64,000 bases of DNA from Streptomyces sp. Go-475 (GCF_003330845.1 NZ_CP026121.1:6057501-6121500); one strand, 5' to 3'. Shown: positions 16,226 to 27,314, numbered from the stretch's first letter. Program-made: numbers and translations. Notes: generated by a model from the letters alone, not told the origin.

Positions 16226-16891
16226 TCAGGCGGGTGCCGTTCGCGCCTGACGCACCAGCCGCATGTACTTGTCCCAGTCCCAGTGCGGCCCCGGGTCCGT
16301 GTGGTCCGTGCCCGGGACCTCCACGTGGCCGATGATGTGCTCGCGGTCGACGGGTATGTCGTACCGCGCGCAGATCCGGGCGGTCAGGCGCGCCGAGGCC
16401 TCGTACATCTCGTCCGTGAGGTCCTGCGGACGGTCCACGAAGCCCTCGTGCTCGATGCCGACACTGCGCTCGTTGTAGTCGCGGTTGCCCGCGTGGTACG
16501 CCACGTCCAGCTCGCGGATCATCTGTGCGACGTGCCCGTCCTGGCGGACGATGTAGTGCGTGGCCGCCTTGTGGCCCGGGTCCTGGAAGGCCTTCACCGC
16601 GCTGTCGAAGCTGCCCTGCGTGACATGGACGATCACCATGTCTATGCCGAAGTCGTCGGGGCGGTCCGCCCGCCGCCAGTTCGCCTCCGACGCCGCCACC
16701 CAGCGCGCGCCCGCGTAGTCGACCTCGCCCTCCTTGCGCGGCTTCTCCACACCGGGAGTCCGCCACCACAGGCGCGCCAGCTCGTCCCGGGCCAGCACGG
16801 CCGAGCCCGCCGCTGCCGCCGCCCCACCGATCAGCAACGCCCGGCGCCCGACCTTCCGGTCGCCGTCCTTCGGAGCCTTCCGCTGTCCCAT
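16226..16891 (-). CDS. Tat-exported N-acetylmuramoyl-L-alanine amidase (Amidase_2/PGRP)
   Basis: A 221-aa protein with a twin-arginine signal ([23 protein letters not shown]). The zinc amidase domain follows: [17 protein letters not shown] with the first His ligand, [25 protein letters not shown], and IIGHVEVPG...[10 protein letters not shown] with the last ligands. It cleaves the bond between muramic acid and the stem peptide, outside the membrane. The ATG at 16891 was chosen. It is divergent from mnmA with only 60 bp between the two starts. Confidence 0.9.
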   Translation of the reverse strand: MGQRKAPKDGDRKVGRRALLIGGAAAAAGSAVLARDELARLWWRTPGVEKPRKEGEVDYAGARWVAASEANWRRADRPDDFGIDMVIVHVTQGSFDSAVKAFQDPGHKAATHYIVRQDGHVAQMIRELDVAYHAGNRDYNERSVGIEHEGFVDRPQDLTDEMYEASARLTARICARYDIPVDREHIIGHVEVPGTDHTDPGPHWDWDKYMRLVRQARTAPA

Positions 16892-16951
16892 GTGATCGTC
16901 AACGGATACTCGCGGGCCCTGGTTCCCGCGCCCCCTTACCCTGGAGGGGTT

Positions 16952-18082
16952 ATGACTGAAACCCCGCAGCGCCCCCGCCCCCTCCGCGTCCTGGCCGCCA
17001 TGTCCGGCGGCGTCGACTCCGCCGTCGCCGCCGCCCGCGCGGCCGAGGCGGGCCACGACGTGACCGGCGTCCACCTCGCGCTCTCCGCCAACCCCCAATC
17101 CTTCCGGACGGGCGCGCGGGGCTGCTGCACCATCGAGGACTCGCGCGACGCCCGCCGCGCCGCCGACGTCATCGGCATCCCCTTCTACGTGTGGGACCTC
17201 GCCGACCGCTTCCGCGAGGACGTCGTCGAGGACTTCGTCGCCGAGTACGAGGCCGGCCGCACGCCCAACCCCTGCCTGCGCTGCAACGAGAAGATCAAGT
17301 TCGCCGCCCTCCTCGACAAGGCACTCGCCCTCGGCTTCGACGCGGTCTGCACGGGCCACTACGCCAAGGTGATCGTCCGCGAGGACGGCACCCGCGAGCT
17401 GCACCGCGCCTCCGACATGGCCAAGGACCAGTCCTACGTCCTCGGCGTGCTCGACGACCGCCAGCTCGCCCACGCCCTGTTCCCCCTCGGCGACACGGTC
17501 ACCACCAAGGACGAGATCCGCGCCGAGGCCGAGCGCCGGGGCCTGGCGGTCGCCAAGAAGCCCGACTCGCACGACATCTGCTTCATCGCCGACGGCGACA
17601 CCCAGGGCTTCCTCGCCGACCGGCTCGGCCGGTCCGAGGGCGACATCGTCGACGAGTCCGGCACGAAGCTCGGCACCCACGAGGGCGCGTACGGCTTCAC
17701 CATCGGCCAGCGCAAGGGACTGCGGATCGGCACCCCGGCCCCTGACGGCAAGCCGCGCTACGTCCTCGACATCTCCCCGGTCACCAACACCGTCACCGTC
17801 GGCCCGGCCGACGCGCTGGACGTCAGCGCCCTGACCGCGATCAAGCCGCGCTGGTGCGGCGCCGCCCCCACCGGCCCCGGCACCTACACGGCCCAGCTCC
17901 GTGCCCACGGCGGCGAGACCGAGGTGACCGCCGAACTCGTCGACGGCACCCTGGAGGTCACCTTCACCGAGCCGGTCCGCGGCGTCGCCCCCGGCCAGGC
18001 GATCGTGCTCTACGACGGCACGCGCGTGGTGGGCTCGGCGACGATCGCGTCGACGAAGCGGGCGACGGCCGGCGTGGCCTGA
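16952..18082 (+). CDS. mnmA: tRNA-specific 2-thiouridylase MnmA
   Basis: A 376-aa enzyme that adds sulfur to U34 of Lys, Glu and Gln tRNAs using ATP. The PP-loop SGGVDS is at about residues 19-24. Catalytic Cys108 ([12 protein letters not shown]) and Cys210 (HDICFI) are both present, as are the C-terminal barrel motifs FTIGQRKGL and PRWCG. GGAGGGG precedes the ATG at 16952, and a TACCCT hexamer at 16937-16942 could be the -10. The cysteine desulfurase upstream is the likely sulfur source. Length is normal for the family. Confidence 0.96.
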   Translation: MTETPQRPRPLRVLAAMSGGVDSAVAAARAAEAGHDVTGVHLALSANPQSFRTGARGCCTIEDSRDARRAADVIGIPFYVWDLADRFREDVVEDFVAEYEAGRTPNPCLRCNEKIKFAALLDKALALGFDAVCTGHYAKVIVREDGTRELHRASDMAKDQSYVLGVLDDRQLAHALFPLGDTVTTKDEIRAEAERRGLAVAKKPDSHDICFIADGDTQGFLADRLGRSEGDIVDESGTKLGTHEGAYGFTIGQRKGLRIGTPAPDGKPRYVLDISPVTNTVTVGPADALDVSALTAIKPRWCGAAPTGPGTYTAQLRAHGGETEVTAELVDGTLEVTFTEPVRGVAPGQAIVLYDGTRVVGSATIASTKRATAGVA

Positions 18083-18108
18083 CCCGGAGGGCACCCGGGG
18101 CAGGCCGA

Positions 18109-18200
18109 CTCCACGCGCGCGTGCCAACACGCTCACGCGCCCTCAGCTCCACGCGCGCGTGCCCCTCGTTCACGCGCCCTCAGCTCCAGGCGCGCGGCCC
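18109..18200. repeat. 37-38-bp tandem repeat, about 2.4 copies, with palindromic core
   Basis: Units begin at 18109, 18147 and 18184. Each starts CTCCACGCGCGCGTGCC-like (third copy altered and partial) and continues to TCACGCGCCCTCAG. The 12-bp core CACGCGCGCGTG is self-complementary. It lies between the convergent mnmA and hydrolase genes and may serve as a two-way terminator, though no T-run follows. Confidence 0.7.
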
Positions 18201-18218
18201 CGGCTCAGCCGCCCTCCC

Positions 18219-19001
18219 TCACCCCTGGGCGAAGAACTCCGTCAGCACCGGCGCCAGCACATTCGGCTCCACCATGTGCGTCTGCCCCTGGAGCGTGCGG
18301 TACGTGCCCTCGGGGACGGAGTCCGCGATCGCCCGGGCCGCCTCGCGCAGCCAGGCGGGGCTCGCGTCGCCCGCGACCGCCAGGACGGGGACGGCGATCG
18401 AGCCCAGCCGCTCCCGGGGGACCCGGCCGTCGCGCATCACGGCGTCGTCGTAGGCGAGGCTCGGGGCGATCGCCTCCATGCCGGCCCACATGGGGGACTG
18501 GCGGGCGCCCTGGATCATGCCCTCGGCCAGGCCGGTCAGCCGCAGGAACAGCTCGACCGCGTCCCCGCGCCGGCCCTCGCCGAGCGCCTCCGTGAGCCGC
18601 CGGGTGTACTCCGCGCGCTCCTGGGCGCCCTCCTCCGACATGGCGAACGGCGTCTCGTACACCGCCACGCGCCGCACCGGCAGCCCGCTCGCCGCCGCCT
18701 CCAGGGCGAGCGCACCGCCGGACGAGATGCCGTACAGGAGCGCCTCGCCGCCCACCGCCTCGATCACCGCCGCCAGGTCCTCGACCTCACGCTCCACCGC
18801 GTACGGCGCCGTGTCCCCGCTGGCCCCGCGGCCCCGGCGGTCGTACACGACGGCCTGGAAACGCTCCGCGAGCGACACGGCCAGCGGCGCCAGGGTGCCG
18901 CCCGTCGACATCGCACCGCTCACCAGGACGACCGCGGGACCCCGGCCGGTGCTCTCGTAGGCGATGCGGGTGCCGTCGCGCGAAAGGATCTTCTTGTCCA
19001 T
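18219..19001 (-). CDS. Alpha/beta hydrolase
   Basis: A 260-aa protein with the canonical fold: oxyanion-hole region VVLVSGAMSTGG, YDRRGRGASGDT, nucleophile elbow LLYGISSGGALAL (Ser in GISSG), acid-bearing strand VPVLAVAGDASP, and the His in LQGQTHMVEP near the C-terminus. No signal peptide. Lipase, esterase and haloperoxidase-like hydrolases share this layout, so the substrate cannot be given. It ends in convergence with mnmA across the repeat at 18109-18200. Confidence 0.85.
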   Translation of the reverse strand: MDKKILSRDGTRIAYESTGRGPAVVLVSGAMSTGGTLAPLAVSLAERFQAVVYDRRGRGASGDTAPYAVEREVEDLAAVIEAVGGEALLYGISSGGALALEAAASGLPVRRVAVYETPFAMSEEGAQERAEYTRRLTEALGEGRRGDAVELFLRLTGLAEGMIQGARQSPMWAGMEAIAPSLAYDDAVMRDGRVPRERLGSIAVPVLAVAGDASPAWLREAARAIADSVPEGTYRTLQGQTHMVEPNVLAPVLTEFFAQG

Positions 19002-19062
19002 GCCTGTTGAGACTGCCGCACCGCGCGGTCTTCATGGGTGAGGCGGGCCGTGCGTCAGCCGA

Positions 19063-19252
19063 TCACGTCACTTCCACGTCGTAGAAGCACAGGTGGTCCT
19101 TGATCTCCGCCACGTCCGGCTCGGGAGCCGGATACGCCCGGACGAGGTCCGCCGCGCCCGGCAGCGACCAGGAGGACGCGGTCCCCTCGAACGGGCAGTA
19201 CGGGTGCGTGGCGGCTGCTCCGTTCGAAGGTGATGCGATGCCCCGCCGTCAC
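19063..19252 (-). pseudogene. DUF427 gene remnant with internal deletion
   Basis: On the minus strand a GTG at 19252 begins VTAGHRITFERSSRHAP, which looks like the N-terminus of Streptomyces DUF427 proteins. Shifting frame near 19205, the strand then reads HPYCPFEGTASSWSLPG and later IKDHLCFYDVEVT to a stop at 19063, the family's C-terminal half. Around 50 middle residues are missing and the two pieces are out of frame. This explains why the 347-bp gap between the hydrolase and the methyltransferase has no intact gene. The reading rests on remembered family sequences. Confidence 0.6.
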
Positions 19253-19348
19253 GATCGCCCCGCCTCGGGTAGCCGACTCCACCGGTACAGCGCAGGCTGG
19301 AGCGGAGTTCTTCCCCCGCCCGTTCCTCGCCCGCCGCAGGAGGCCACC

Positions 19349-20152
19349 GTGCGCGCCACTGAGCCGGCCGGAAACCGCAGCAGCCTGGCCCACCAGGTCC
19401 GCTACGCCCTGCGCCACCCGGAGCGCGTGCCCGCGCACGCCCGGCGCGCGGTGCGGGACGCCTGGCTGCGGCTGCGCTACCGCGACCACATCGCGTACTA
19501 CCGGGCCGTGATGGCCTCGGACGCGGCGCGCAGCGCGGAGGCGGCGGTGGGGCACAACCCCTCGCGCGAGTCATGGACCCGCATCGGCCGTATGCAGTTC
19601 GACTACCTGGTGGGACACGGTCTCCAGCCGCACCACCGCATGCTGGACATCGGCTGCGGCAATCTGCGCGCCGGCCGGCTGTTCATCGACCACCTCGACA
19701 CCGGGCACTACTACGGCATCGACATCTCGCCGCACATCCTGCTCGCCGCCCAGGACACCCTCGTCGCCGAGAAGCTCCAGCCCAAGCTGCCCTACCTGGC
19801 GCTCGCCGACGACCTCACCTTCGCCTTCCTGCCCGACGCGCACTTCGACGTCGTGCACGCGCACAGCGTCTTCTCGCACTCGCCGCTGCACGTCATCGAG
19901 GAGTGCTTCGCGCACGTCGGCCGGATCCTCGCACCCGGCGGGTTCTTCGACTTCACGTTCGACCGCACCGAGGGCGAGGAGCACCAGGTGCTCCACGAGG
20001 ACTTCTACTACCGGACGCGGACGCTGACCGAACTCGCCGCGCGGCACGGCCTTGACGCCCGGTTCATGGACGACTGGGAGCAACTGCCGCACCGCCAGTC
20101 CAAAATGCGGGTGACCACGGCCCCGGACCGGGCCCGTACGGTGGGTTCATGA
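19349..20152 (+). CDS. SAM-dependent methyltransferase
   Basis: A 267-aa protein. The GTG at 19349 was chosen because a perfect AGGAGG (19338-19343) lies 5 bp upstream; the longer frame would begin inside the DUF427 remnant. The SAM-binding motif MLDIGCGNLRAGRLFIDHL is at about 93-111, with YYGIDIS, an acidic DAHFDVVHAHSVFSH and GGFFDFTF following. The N-terminal 70 basic residues (RYALRHPERVPAHARRAVRDAW) resemble sequences in glycan or lipid methyltransferases. It is coupled by ATGA to the LOG gene. Substrate unknown. Confidence 0.8.
   Translation: MRATEPAGNRSSLAHQVRYALRHPERVPAHARRAVRDAWLRLRYRDHIAYYRAVMASDAARSAEAAVGHNPSRESWTRIGRMQFDYLVGHGLQPHHRMLDIGCGNLRAGRLFIDHLDTGHYYGIDISPHILLAAQDTLVAEKLQPKLPYLALADDLTFAFLPDAHFDVVHAHSVFSHSPLHVIEECFAHVGRILAPGGFFDFTFDRTEGEEHQVLHEDFYYRTRTLTELAARHGLDARFMDDWEQLPHRQSKMRVTTAPDRARTVGS
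20137..20142 (+). promoter_or_regulatory. Internal -10 box TACGGT for the LOG-family gene
   Basis: TACGGT lies inside the end of the methyltransferase gene, 6 bp before the ATG of the next gene, and could produce a separate leaderless transcript. Confidence 0.35.
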
Positions 20153-20688
20153 ACATCTGTGTCTTCCTCTCCGCCGCCGACCTCGACGAGCGCTACACCC
20201 GTCCCGCGCGGGAGTTCGCCAAGCTGCTGGGCAAAGGCGGCCACACGCTCGTGTGGGGCGGCTCCGACGTCGGCCTCATGAAGGTGGTCGCCGACGGGGT
20301 GCAGGAGGCGGGCGGCCGGCTCGTCGGCGTCTCCGTGCAGTTCCTCTCGGCCAAGGCCCGCCCCGGCGTCGACGAGATGGTCGTCGCCAAGGACCTCGCC
20401 GAGCGCAAGAAGCTCCTGCTGGAGAAGGCCGACGCCGTGGTCATCATGGTCGGCGGCACGGGCACGCTCGACGAGGCGACCGAGATCCTGGAGCTGAAGA
20501 AGCACGGGCACACCGACAAGCCGGTCGTCCTGCTCAACACGGCCGGTTTCTACGACGGCCTGAAGGAGCAGTTCCGCCGCATGGAGGACGAGGGCTTCCT
20601 GCCCCGCCCGCTCACCGACCTGGTGTTCTTCGCGGAGGAGCCGGTCGGGGCGCTGGCCTACCTGGAGGAGAGCCGGGGCATCGAGTGA
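20149..20688 (+). CDS. LOG family protein (nucleotide 5'-monophosphate phosphoribohydrolase-like)
   Basis: A 179-aa Rossmann-fold protein. LOG enzymes release the base from (cytokinin) nucleoside 5'-monophosphates. Seen: MNICVFLSAA, LVWGGSDVGLMKVVADGV, the ERKKLLLEKADAVVIM helix with the conserved Glu-Arg-Lys, and the substrate loop VGGTGTLDEATEI with the catalytic Glu. The usual PGGxGTxxE has Val in place of Pro. The ATG overlaps the methyltransferase stop. Actual bacterial substrate is uncertain. Confidence 0.85.
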   Translation: MNICVFLSAADLDERYTRPAREFAKLLGKGGHTLVWGGSDVGLMKVVADGVQEAGGRLVGVSVQFLSAKARPGVDEMVVAKDLAERKKLLLEKADAVVIMVGGTGTLDEATEILELKKHGHTDKPVVLLNTAGFYDGLKEQFRRMEDEGFLPRPLTDLVFFAEEPVGALAYLEESRGIE

Positions 20689-20706
20689 CCCGGCCCTGAT
20701 GCGAGC

Positions 20707-21405
20707 ATGGCGGGCATGGCTACTCATGTGATCACCGGGGCCGGATCCGGCATCGGCGCGGCCGTGGCCCGCCGCCTGCACGCGCGCGGGGACGACCTCG
20801 TGCTGCACGCGCGCGACGCGGGCCGGGCGAAGGAACTGGCGGCCGATTTCCCGGGCGCGAGGACGCTGGTCGGCGACCTCGCGGACCCCGACAAGCTCTC
20901 CTGGGCCTTCTCCCACCAGTCGCTGCCCGACCGCGTGGACTCGCTGCTGCACATCGCCGGGGTCGTCGACCTCGGCCCGGTCGGCGAGCTCACCCCGAAG
21001 ACCTGGCGCCACCAGCTCAACGTCAACCTCGTCGCCCCCGCCGAGCTGACCCGCCACTTCCTGCCCCAGTTGCGCGCCGCCCGGGGCCACGTGCTCTTCG
21101 TCAACTCCGGCGCCGGCCTCAACGCCCACGCCGGCTGGTCCGCCTACGCCGCCTCCAAGCACGGCCTGAAGGCCCTCGCCGACTCCCTGCGGCACGAGGA
21201 GCACGGCAACGGCGTCCGGGTCACCTCGGTCTACCCCGGCCGCACGGCCAGCCCCATGCAGGCCAAGGTGCACCAGCAGGAGGGCAAGGAGTACGACGCC
21301 TCGAAGTGGATCGACCCCGAGTCGGTGGCCACGACGATCCTGATGGCCCTGGACCTGCCGCGCGACGCCGAGGTCAACGACCTGACGGTGCGGCCGGGCG
21401 CCTGA
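20707..21405 (+). CDS. Short-chain dehydrogenase/reductase
   Basis: A protein of about 232 aa (ATG at 20707; 20716 is an alternative). Classical SDR: cofactor loop VITGAGSGIGAAVARRL, LLHIAGV in place of NNAG, catalytic Ser in FVNSGAGLN, and Tyr-x-x-x-Lys in YAASKHGLKALADSLR. The C-terminus DVR-type PG motif VYPGRTASPM is present. It probably uses NADP(H) and a cytosolic small-molecule substrate. It follows LOG by 18 bp and precedes the MetE-like gene, which seems to have its own promoter. Confidence 0.88.
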   Translation: MAGMATHVITGAGSGIGAAVARRLHARGDDLVLHARDAGRAKELAADFPGARTLVGDLADPDKLSWAFSHQSLPDRVDSLLHIAGVVDLGPVGELTPKTWRHQLNVNLVAPAELTRHFLPQLRAARGHVLFVNSGAGLNAHAGWSAYAASKHGLKALADSLRHEEHGNGVRVTSVYPGRTASPMQAKVHQQEGKEYDASKWIDPESVATTILMALDLPRDAEVNDLTVRPGA

Positions 21406-21429
21406 CCGCGGCGCCCCGTTCACTAGGCT
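21402..21429 (+). promoter_or_regulatory. Leaderless promoter for the MetE-like gene
   Basis: CTGACC (21402-21407), 16-bp spacer, TAGGCT (21424-21429), 6 bp to the GTG start. The -35 overlaps the SDR stop codon. There is no ribosome binding site between the -10 and the start. Confidence 0.45.
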
Positions 21430-21435
21430 GTTGCG

Positions 21436-22443
21436 GTGAGCGAAAACAGCCAGTTCAGGTTCGGTGCGGCCACCGGTGTCGGCTCCCTGCCCGGGGGCGA
21501 CGCCCGCGAGGCCGCCAAGACCGCCACCGGAACCTTCGAGGACTTCCCCTTCCTGCCCGAACTGCCCGCCCGGGGCCCCGGCGCGGACATGATCGGCCGG
21601 ACCGCCGGGATGCTCGTCGAGCTGTACGCGCGCGTGGAGCCCAGCGGCTGGCGGCTCGGCGACCGGCCGGGCCGGGACACCAAGCGGGCCCGCTCCTGGC
21701 TCGGCGAGGACCTCGACGCGCTGGAGGAGTTCACGCAGGACTACCAGGGGCCGCTGAAGGTCCAGGCCGTCGGTCCCTGGACGCTCGCCGCCCACCTGGA
21801 GCTGCGCAACGGCGAGGCGGCCCTGTCCGACGCCGGCGCCTGCCGCGACCTCGCCGCCTCCCTGGCCGAGGGACTGCGCCAGCACCTCGCCGAGGTGGGG
21901 CGGCGCGTCCCGGGCGCACAGCTCGTGCTCCAGCTCGACGAGCCGTCCCTCACGGCCGTCCTGCGCGGCCAGGTGAAGACCGCCAGCGGCTACCGCACCC
22001 ACCGGGCCGTCGACCGGCAGGTCGTCGAGCAGACGCTGCGCGACCTCGTCGGGACGCACCCCGGCGGCCCGGTCGTCGTGCACTCCTGCGCCCCGGACGT
22101 CCCGTTCGCCCTGCTCCGGCGGGCGGGCGCGGCGGCCGTCTCGTTCGACTTCTCCCTGCTCACCGAGCGTGACGACGAGGCGATCGGCGAGGCGGTGGAG
22201 GGCGGCACCCGGCTCTTCGCCGGTGTCGTCCCGTCCGCGGAGGGCCCATTGTCAGACCCTGCCGGTAGCGTCATGGGGGTCAGGACGCTGTGGCGCAGGC
22301 TGGGGCTGTCACCGGGGCTTCTCGCGGAGGCGGTCACGCTCACCCCGGCGTGCGGACTCGCGGGGGTCTCCCCGGGGTACGCGCGCCAGGCGCTCGCCCA
22401 CTGCGTCCGGGCGGCGAGATCCCTCGCGGACAACCCAGAGTAA
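21436..22443 (+). CDS. MetE C-terminal-like (cobalamin-independent methionine synthase family) protein
   Basis: A 335-aa single-domain protein, less than half of full MetE (about 750 aa). It corresponds to the catalytic barrel: GAATGVGSLPGGD at the start, LQLDEPSL, the zinc ligands His-x-Cys in VVVHSCAPDVPF, and the last Cys in LTPACGLAG. The homocysteine/folate-binding N-terminal duplicate is missing, so it likely transfers a methyl group between other partners or uses a methylcobamide-like donor as some short archaeal forms do. It precedes ligA by 15 bp and is probably co-transcribed with it. Confidence 0.85.
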   Translation: MSENSQFRFGAATGVGSLPGGDAREAAKTATGTFEDFPFLPELPARGPGADMIGRTAGMLVELYARVEPSGWRLGDRPGRDTKRARSWLGEDLDALEEFTQDYQGPLKVQAVGPWTLAAHLELRNGEAALSDAGACRDLAASLAEGLRQHLAEVGRRVPGAQLVLQLDEPSLTAVLRGQVKTASGYRTHRAVDRQVVEQTLRDLVGTHPGGPVVVHSCAPDVPFALLRRAGAAAVSFDFSLLTERDDEAIGEAVEGGTRLFAGVVPSAEGPLSDPAGSVMGVRTLWRRLGLSPGLLAEAVTLTPACGLAGVSPGYARQALAHCVRAARSLADNPE

Positions 22444-24654
<2,211 letters not shown>

Positions 24655-24662
24655 CGGTTGAA

Positions 24663-24702
24663 GGCCACCCGATCGGCGCATACCAGATGCATACGGGTGG
24701 CC
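24663..24702 (+). terminator. Hairpin after ligA
   Basis: GGCCACCCG (24663-24671) pairs perfectly with CGGGTGGCC (24694-24702). The 22-nt loop contains a smaller GCAT/ATGC stem. No T-run follows. The rest of the gap to 24911 shows no gene. Confidence 0.5.
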
Positions 24703-24911
24703 GGGGCGCATTCGGGCAACCGTCGGCGACCGCTGCCCGTGGAAGCCTTCTGCGGCCTACTGTTGAGATGTGCGCCTGCCGTGCCCAGCTGCGGTCGGGG
24801 CATCGTCGCGCTCGGGCAGGGCACGGGGAAGGGTTTTCCAGCGCGGGCCGTTGAGGGTTGTCGGGCACCGGGCCGCGGGCGTGGGCACCGCCGGCTGTGA
24901 GAGGGACGGGA

Positions 24912-27188
24912 ATGGAACCGACCGAGAGCGCCGCGCCGGGCTCACGGCTGCGCCTGAGCCGCATGGCGGTCGCATGGCGCGCAGTCCGTGGGGCCGGTCG
25001 GCCGGCGGGGCGTCCGGGCGCGGAGGCGCGCGCCGTCGGACAGTACATCGCGGAGGGACGCGCCGCCGGGGGGCGCGCCGCACAGCCCGTCACGGAGCAC
25101 ACCCCCGGACTGACCGGCGCGGACGGGGAGACGGAACGGCACCTGTCCTGGCCCGCGCTGCCCGCGGCGGTCGTCGCGGCGGCCGGGTTCGTCCTGGGCG
25201 CCGGCTTCTACCGCGCCTTCACCGGCGGCCACGCGCTCTTCCCGTCGGGCACGGCCGGCTGGGCGCTGGCCGTGCTGACCGGCATCATCGTCGGCCACCT
25301 CGTCATGCTGGGCCGCTCCCGCTGGTGGGGCGGCACCGGCTCGGGCGCCGCCCTCACCCTCGCCGTGCTGCTGCTCTACGGCTGGGTCCCGGCCGGCATG
25401 GTCAGCCTCACCGTCGTCGTGCTGGTCGGCATAGCCCGCCGCAACCGCTGGCGCCAGGGCGTGCTGCACGGCGCGGTCGACCTCCTCGGCATCGGCGCCG
25501 GCGCCCTGGTGCTGGGTCTCTTCGGTACGGTGCCGTCCGTCGAGTCCCCGGCCGAGCCCGGCGCCTGGACACTCGCCACCGCGCCCGAGGTGGCCCTCGT
25601 CGCCATCGCCTACCTGGCGGTCACCCGCGTCCTGCTCTGGTACCTGCACGCCCCGCGCCCCGGCCTGCCCACCGTCGCCCGCACCGCCCTGGTCAGACAG
25701 GGCCTGGTCGCGGTCGCGCTGCTCGGGATCGCGCCGCTGGTGTGCGTGGTGGCCGTGGCCAAGCCGATCCTGCTGCCGCTGTTCTCCATCCCCCTCATCG
25801 CCCTGGACTCCACCCTGTGGATAGCCCGGGCCCGGGCGGAGGAGCAGCTGCGCGACCCGCTGACCGGGCTGCCCAACCGGCAGTGGCTGCTGGAGCGCAT
25901 CTGGACCGCGCTGGACGACGCCGAGCGCATCGACGCCCGCGCCGCCCTCATGCTGATCGACCTCGACCGGTTCCGGTCGGTCAACGACACGCTCGGTCAT
26001 CTGGCCGGCGACCGGCTGCTGCTGCAGATCGCCGACCGGCTGCGGGTGGCGCTGCCGCGCGGAGCGGAGGCCGCGCGGCTCGGCGGGGACGAGTTCGCCG
26101 TCTTACTGCCGGTCGCCGACTCCACGACGTCCGCGACCCGGGTCGCCCGCAGCCTGGTCTCCGCGCTCAGCTCCCCCCTCGACCTCGACGGCCTCACGCT
26201 GGTCCTGGAGGCCAGCGCCGGAGTCGCCGTCTTCCCCGACCACGCCCTGGACGCCGAGGGGCTGCTGCGCCGGGCGGACGTGGCGATGTACCAGGCGAAG
26301 CGGGACCGCACGGGGGTGGAGGTGTACGAGTCCAAGCGCGACTCCAACACCCCGGACCGGCTCGGTCTGCTGGGCGACCTGCGCCGGGCGCTCGACGCCC
26401 ACGAGGTCCATCTGCACTACCAGCCCAAGGTCCGCTTCGACGGACAGGTCGCGGGTCTGGAGGCCCTGGTCCGCTGGGTGCACCCCGAGCGGGGCAAGGT
26501 GCCGCCGGACGAGTTCATAGCGATCGCCGAGTCCTCGGGCCTGATGCCCCACCTCACCGAGTACGTCCTGGAGACCGCGCTCGGCCAGGTCGCCCGCTGG
26601 CGCGCCCAGGGCCTGTTCGTGCCGGTCGCGGTCAACGTCTCCCCGCGCGATGTGCACACCCCCGGGTTCGCGGGCTCCGTCGCCGCCCGGCTGGCCCGGC
26701 ACGGCGTCCCGGCGGGAGCGCTCCAACTGGAGATAACGGAACACGTCCTCCTGGAGGACCCGCAGCGCGCCGCCGACACCCTCAACGGGCTGACCGGGCA
26801 CGGCGTGAAGATGTCCCTGGACGACTTCGGCACGGGCTACTCCTCGCTCGTGCACCTGCGCCGGCTCCCCGTCAGCGAGCTGAAGATCGACCGCTCGTTC
26901 GTGGCCCGGCTCGCGCTCGACCACGAGGACGCGGAGATCGTGCGCTGCACGGTCGACCTCGCGCACTCCCTCGGCCTGCTCGTCGTCGCCGAGGGCGTCG
27001 AGGACGACGAGACCTGGGAGCGCCTGCGCGACCTCGGCTGCGACGCCGTGCAGGGCTGGCTGGTCGCCGCCGCGATGCCGCCCGACGAGACCACGGCCTG
27101 GCTCCGCGCCCGCGGCTCCCGGGGCTGGCAGCGCCCCCGGGCCGCGCTCCCGGCGGCCGCGGCGGACGACTCGGGCCGGGTGGGCTGA
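24912..27188 (+). CDS. rmdB: Membrane GGDEF-EAL c-di-GMP enzyme (RmdB-like)
   Basis: A 758-aa protein whose ATG has GAGAGGGACGGG upstream (an earlier in-frame ATG at 24858 lacks a good site). A polar N-terminus is followed by about 6-7 transmembrane helices (about 85-310), GGDEF ([12 protein letters not shown], about 390) and EAL domains. The EAL motifs are intact: GLEALVRW, VNVSPRD, EITEHVLL, LDDFGTGYSSL, LKIDRSFV and VVAEGVED. The GGDEF inhibitory RxxD is not conserved. The position just after ligA matches, as I recall, SCO5495 (RmdB), a phosphodiesterase affecting development. The Leu398 codon, right after GGDEFAV, is TTA (26103-26105), implying dependence on the bldA tRNA. Confidence 0.88.
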   Translation: MEPTESAAPGSRLRLSRMAVAWRAVRGAGRPAGRPGAEARAVGQYIAEGRAAGGRAAQPVTEHTPGLTGADGETERHLSWPALPAAVVAAAGFVLGAGFYRAFTGGHALFPSGTAGWALAVLTGIIVGHLVMLGRSRWWGGTGSGAALTLAVLLLYGWVPAGMVSLTVVVLVGIARRNRWRQGVLHGAVDLLGIGAGALVLGLFGTVPSVESPAEPGAWTLATAPEVALVAIAYLAVTRVLLWYLHAPRPGLPTVARTALVRQGLVAVALLGIAPLVCVVAVAKPILLPLFSIPLIALDSTLWIARARAEEQLRDPLTGLPNRQWLLERIWTALDDAERIDARAALMLIDLDRFRSVNDTLGHLAGDRLLLQIADRLRVALPRGAEAARLGGDEFAVLLPVADSTTSATRVARSLVSALSSPLDLDGLTLVLEASAGVAVFPDHALDAEGLLRRADVAMYQAKRDRTGVEVYESKRDSNTPDRLGLLGDLRRALDAHEVHLHYQPKVRFDGQVAGLEALVRWVHPERGKVPPDEFIAIAESSGLMPHLTEYVLETALGQVARWRAQGLFVPVAVNVSPRDVHTPGFAGSVAARLARHGVPAGALQLEITEHVLLEDPQRAADTLNGLTGHGVKMSLDDFGTGYSSLVHLRRLPVSELKIDRSFVARLALDHEDAEIVRCTVDLAHSLGLLVVAEGVEDDETWERLRDLGCDAVQGWLVAAAMPPDETTAWLRARGSRGWQRPRAALPAAAADDSGRVG

Positions 27189-27314
27189 GGCCGCCCGGGA
27201 GACCCGGCCGGCCGCCCCTTCCCGTGAGGGCCGGCACACCGCTGAGGGGCTCAGCCCCCGGCCCCTCCCCGTGGGTGCGGGCAAACCGTTTCACGGGCAC
27301 GCCCCCCGGCCCCA

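Noticed and set aside
24655..24911. c-di-GMP or other riboswitch upstream of the RmdB-like gene
   Set aside because: Only the ligA terminator hairpin was seen. No conserved GEMM-type core was recognised.
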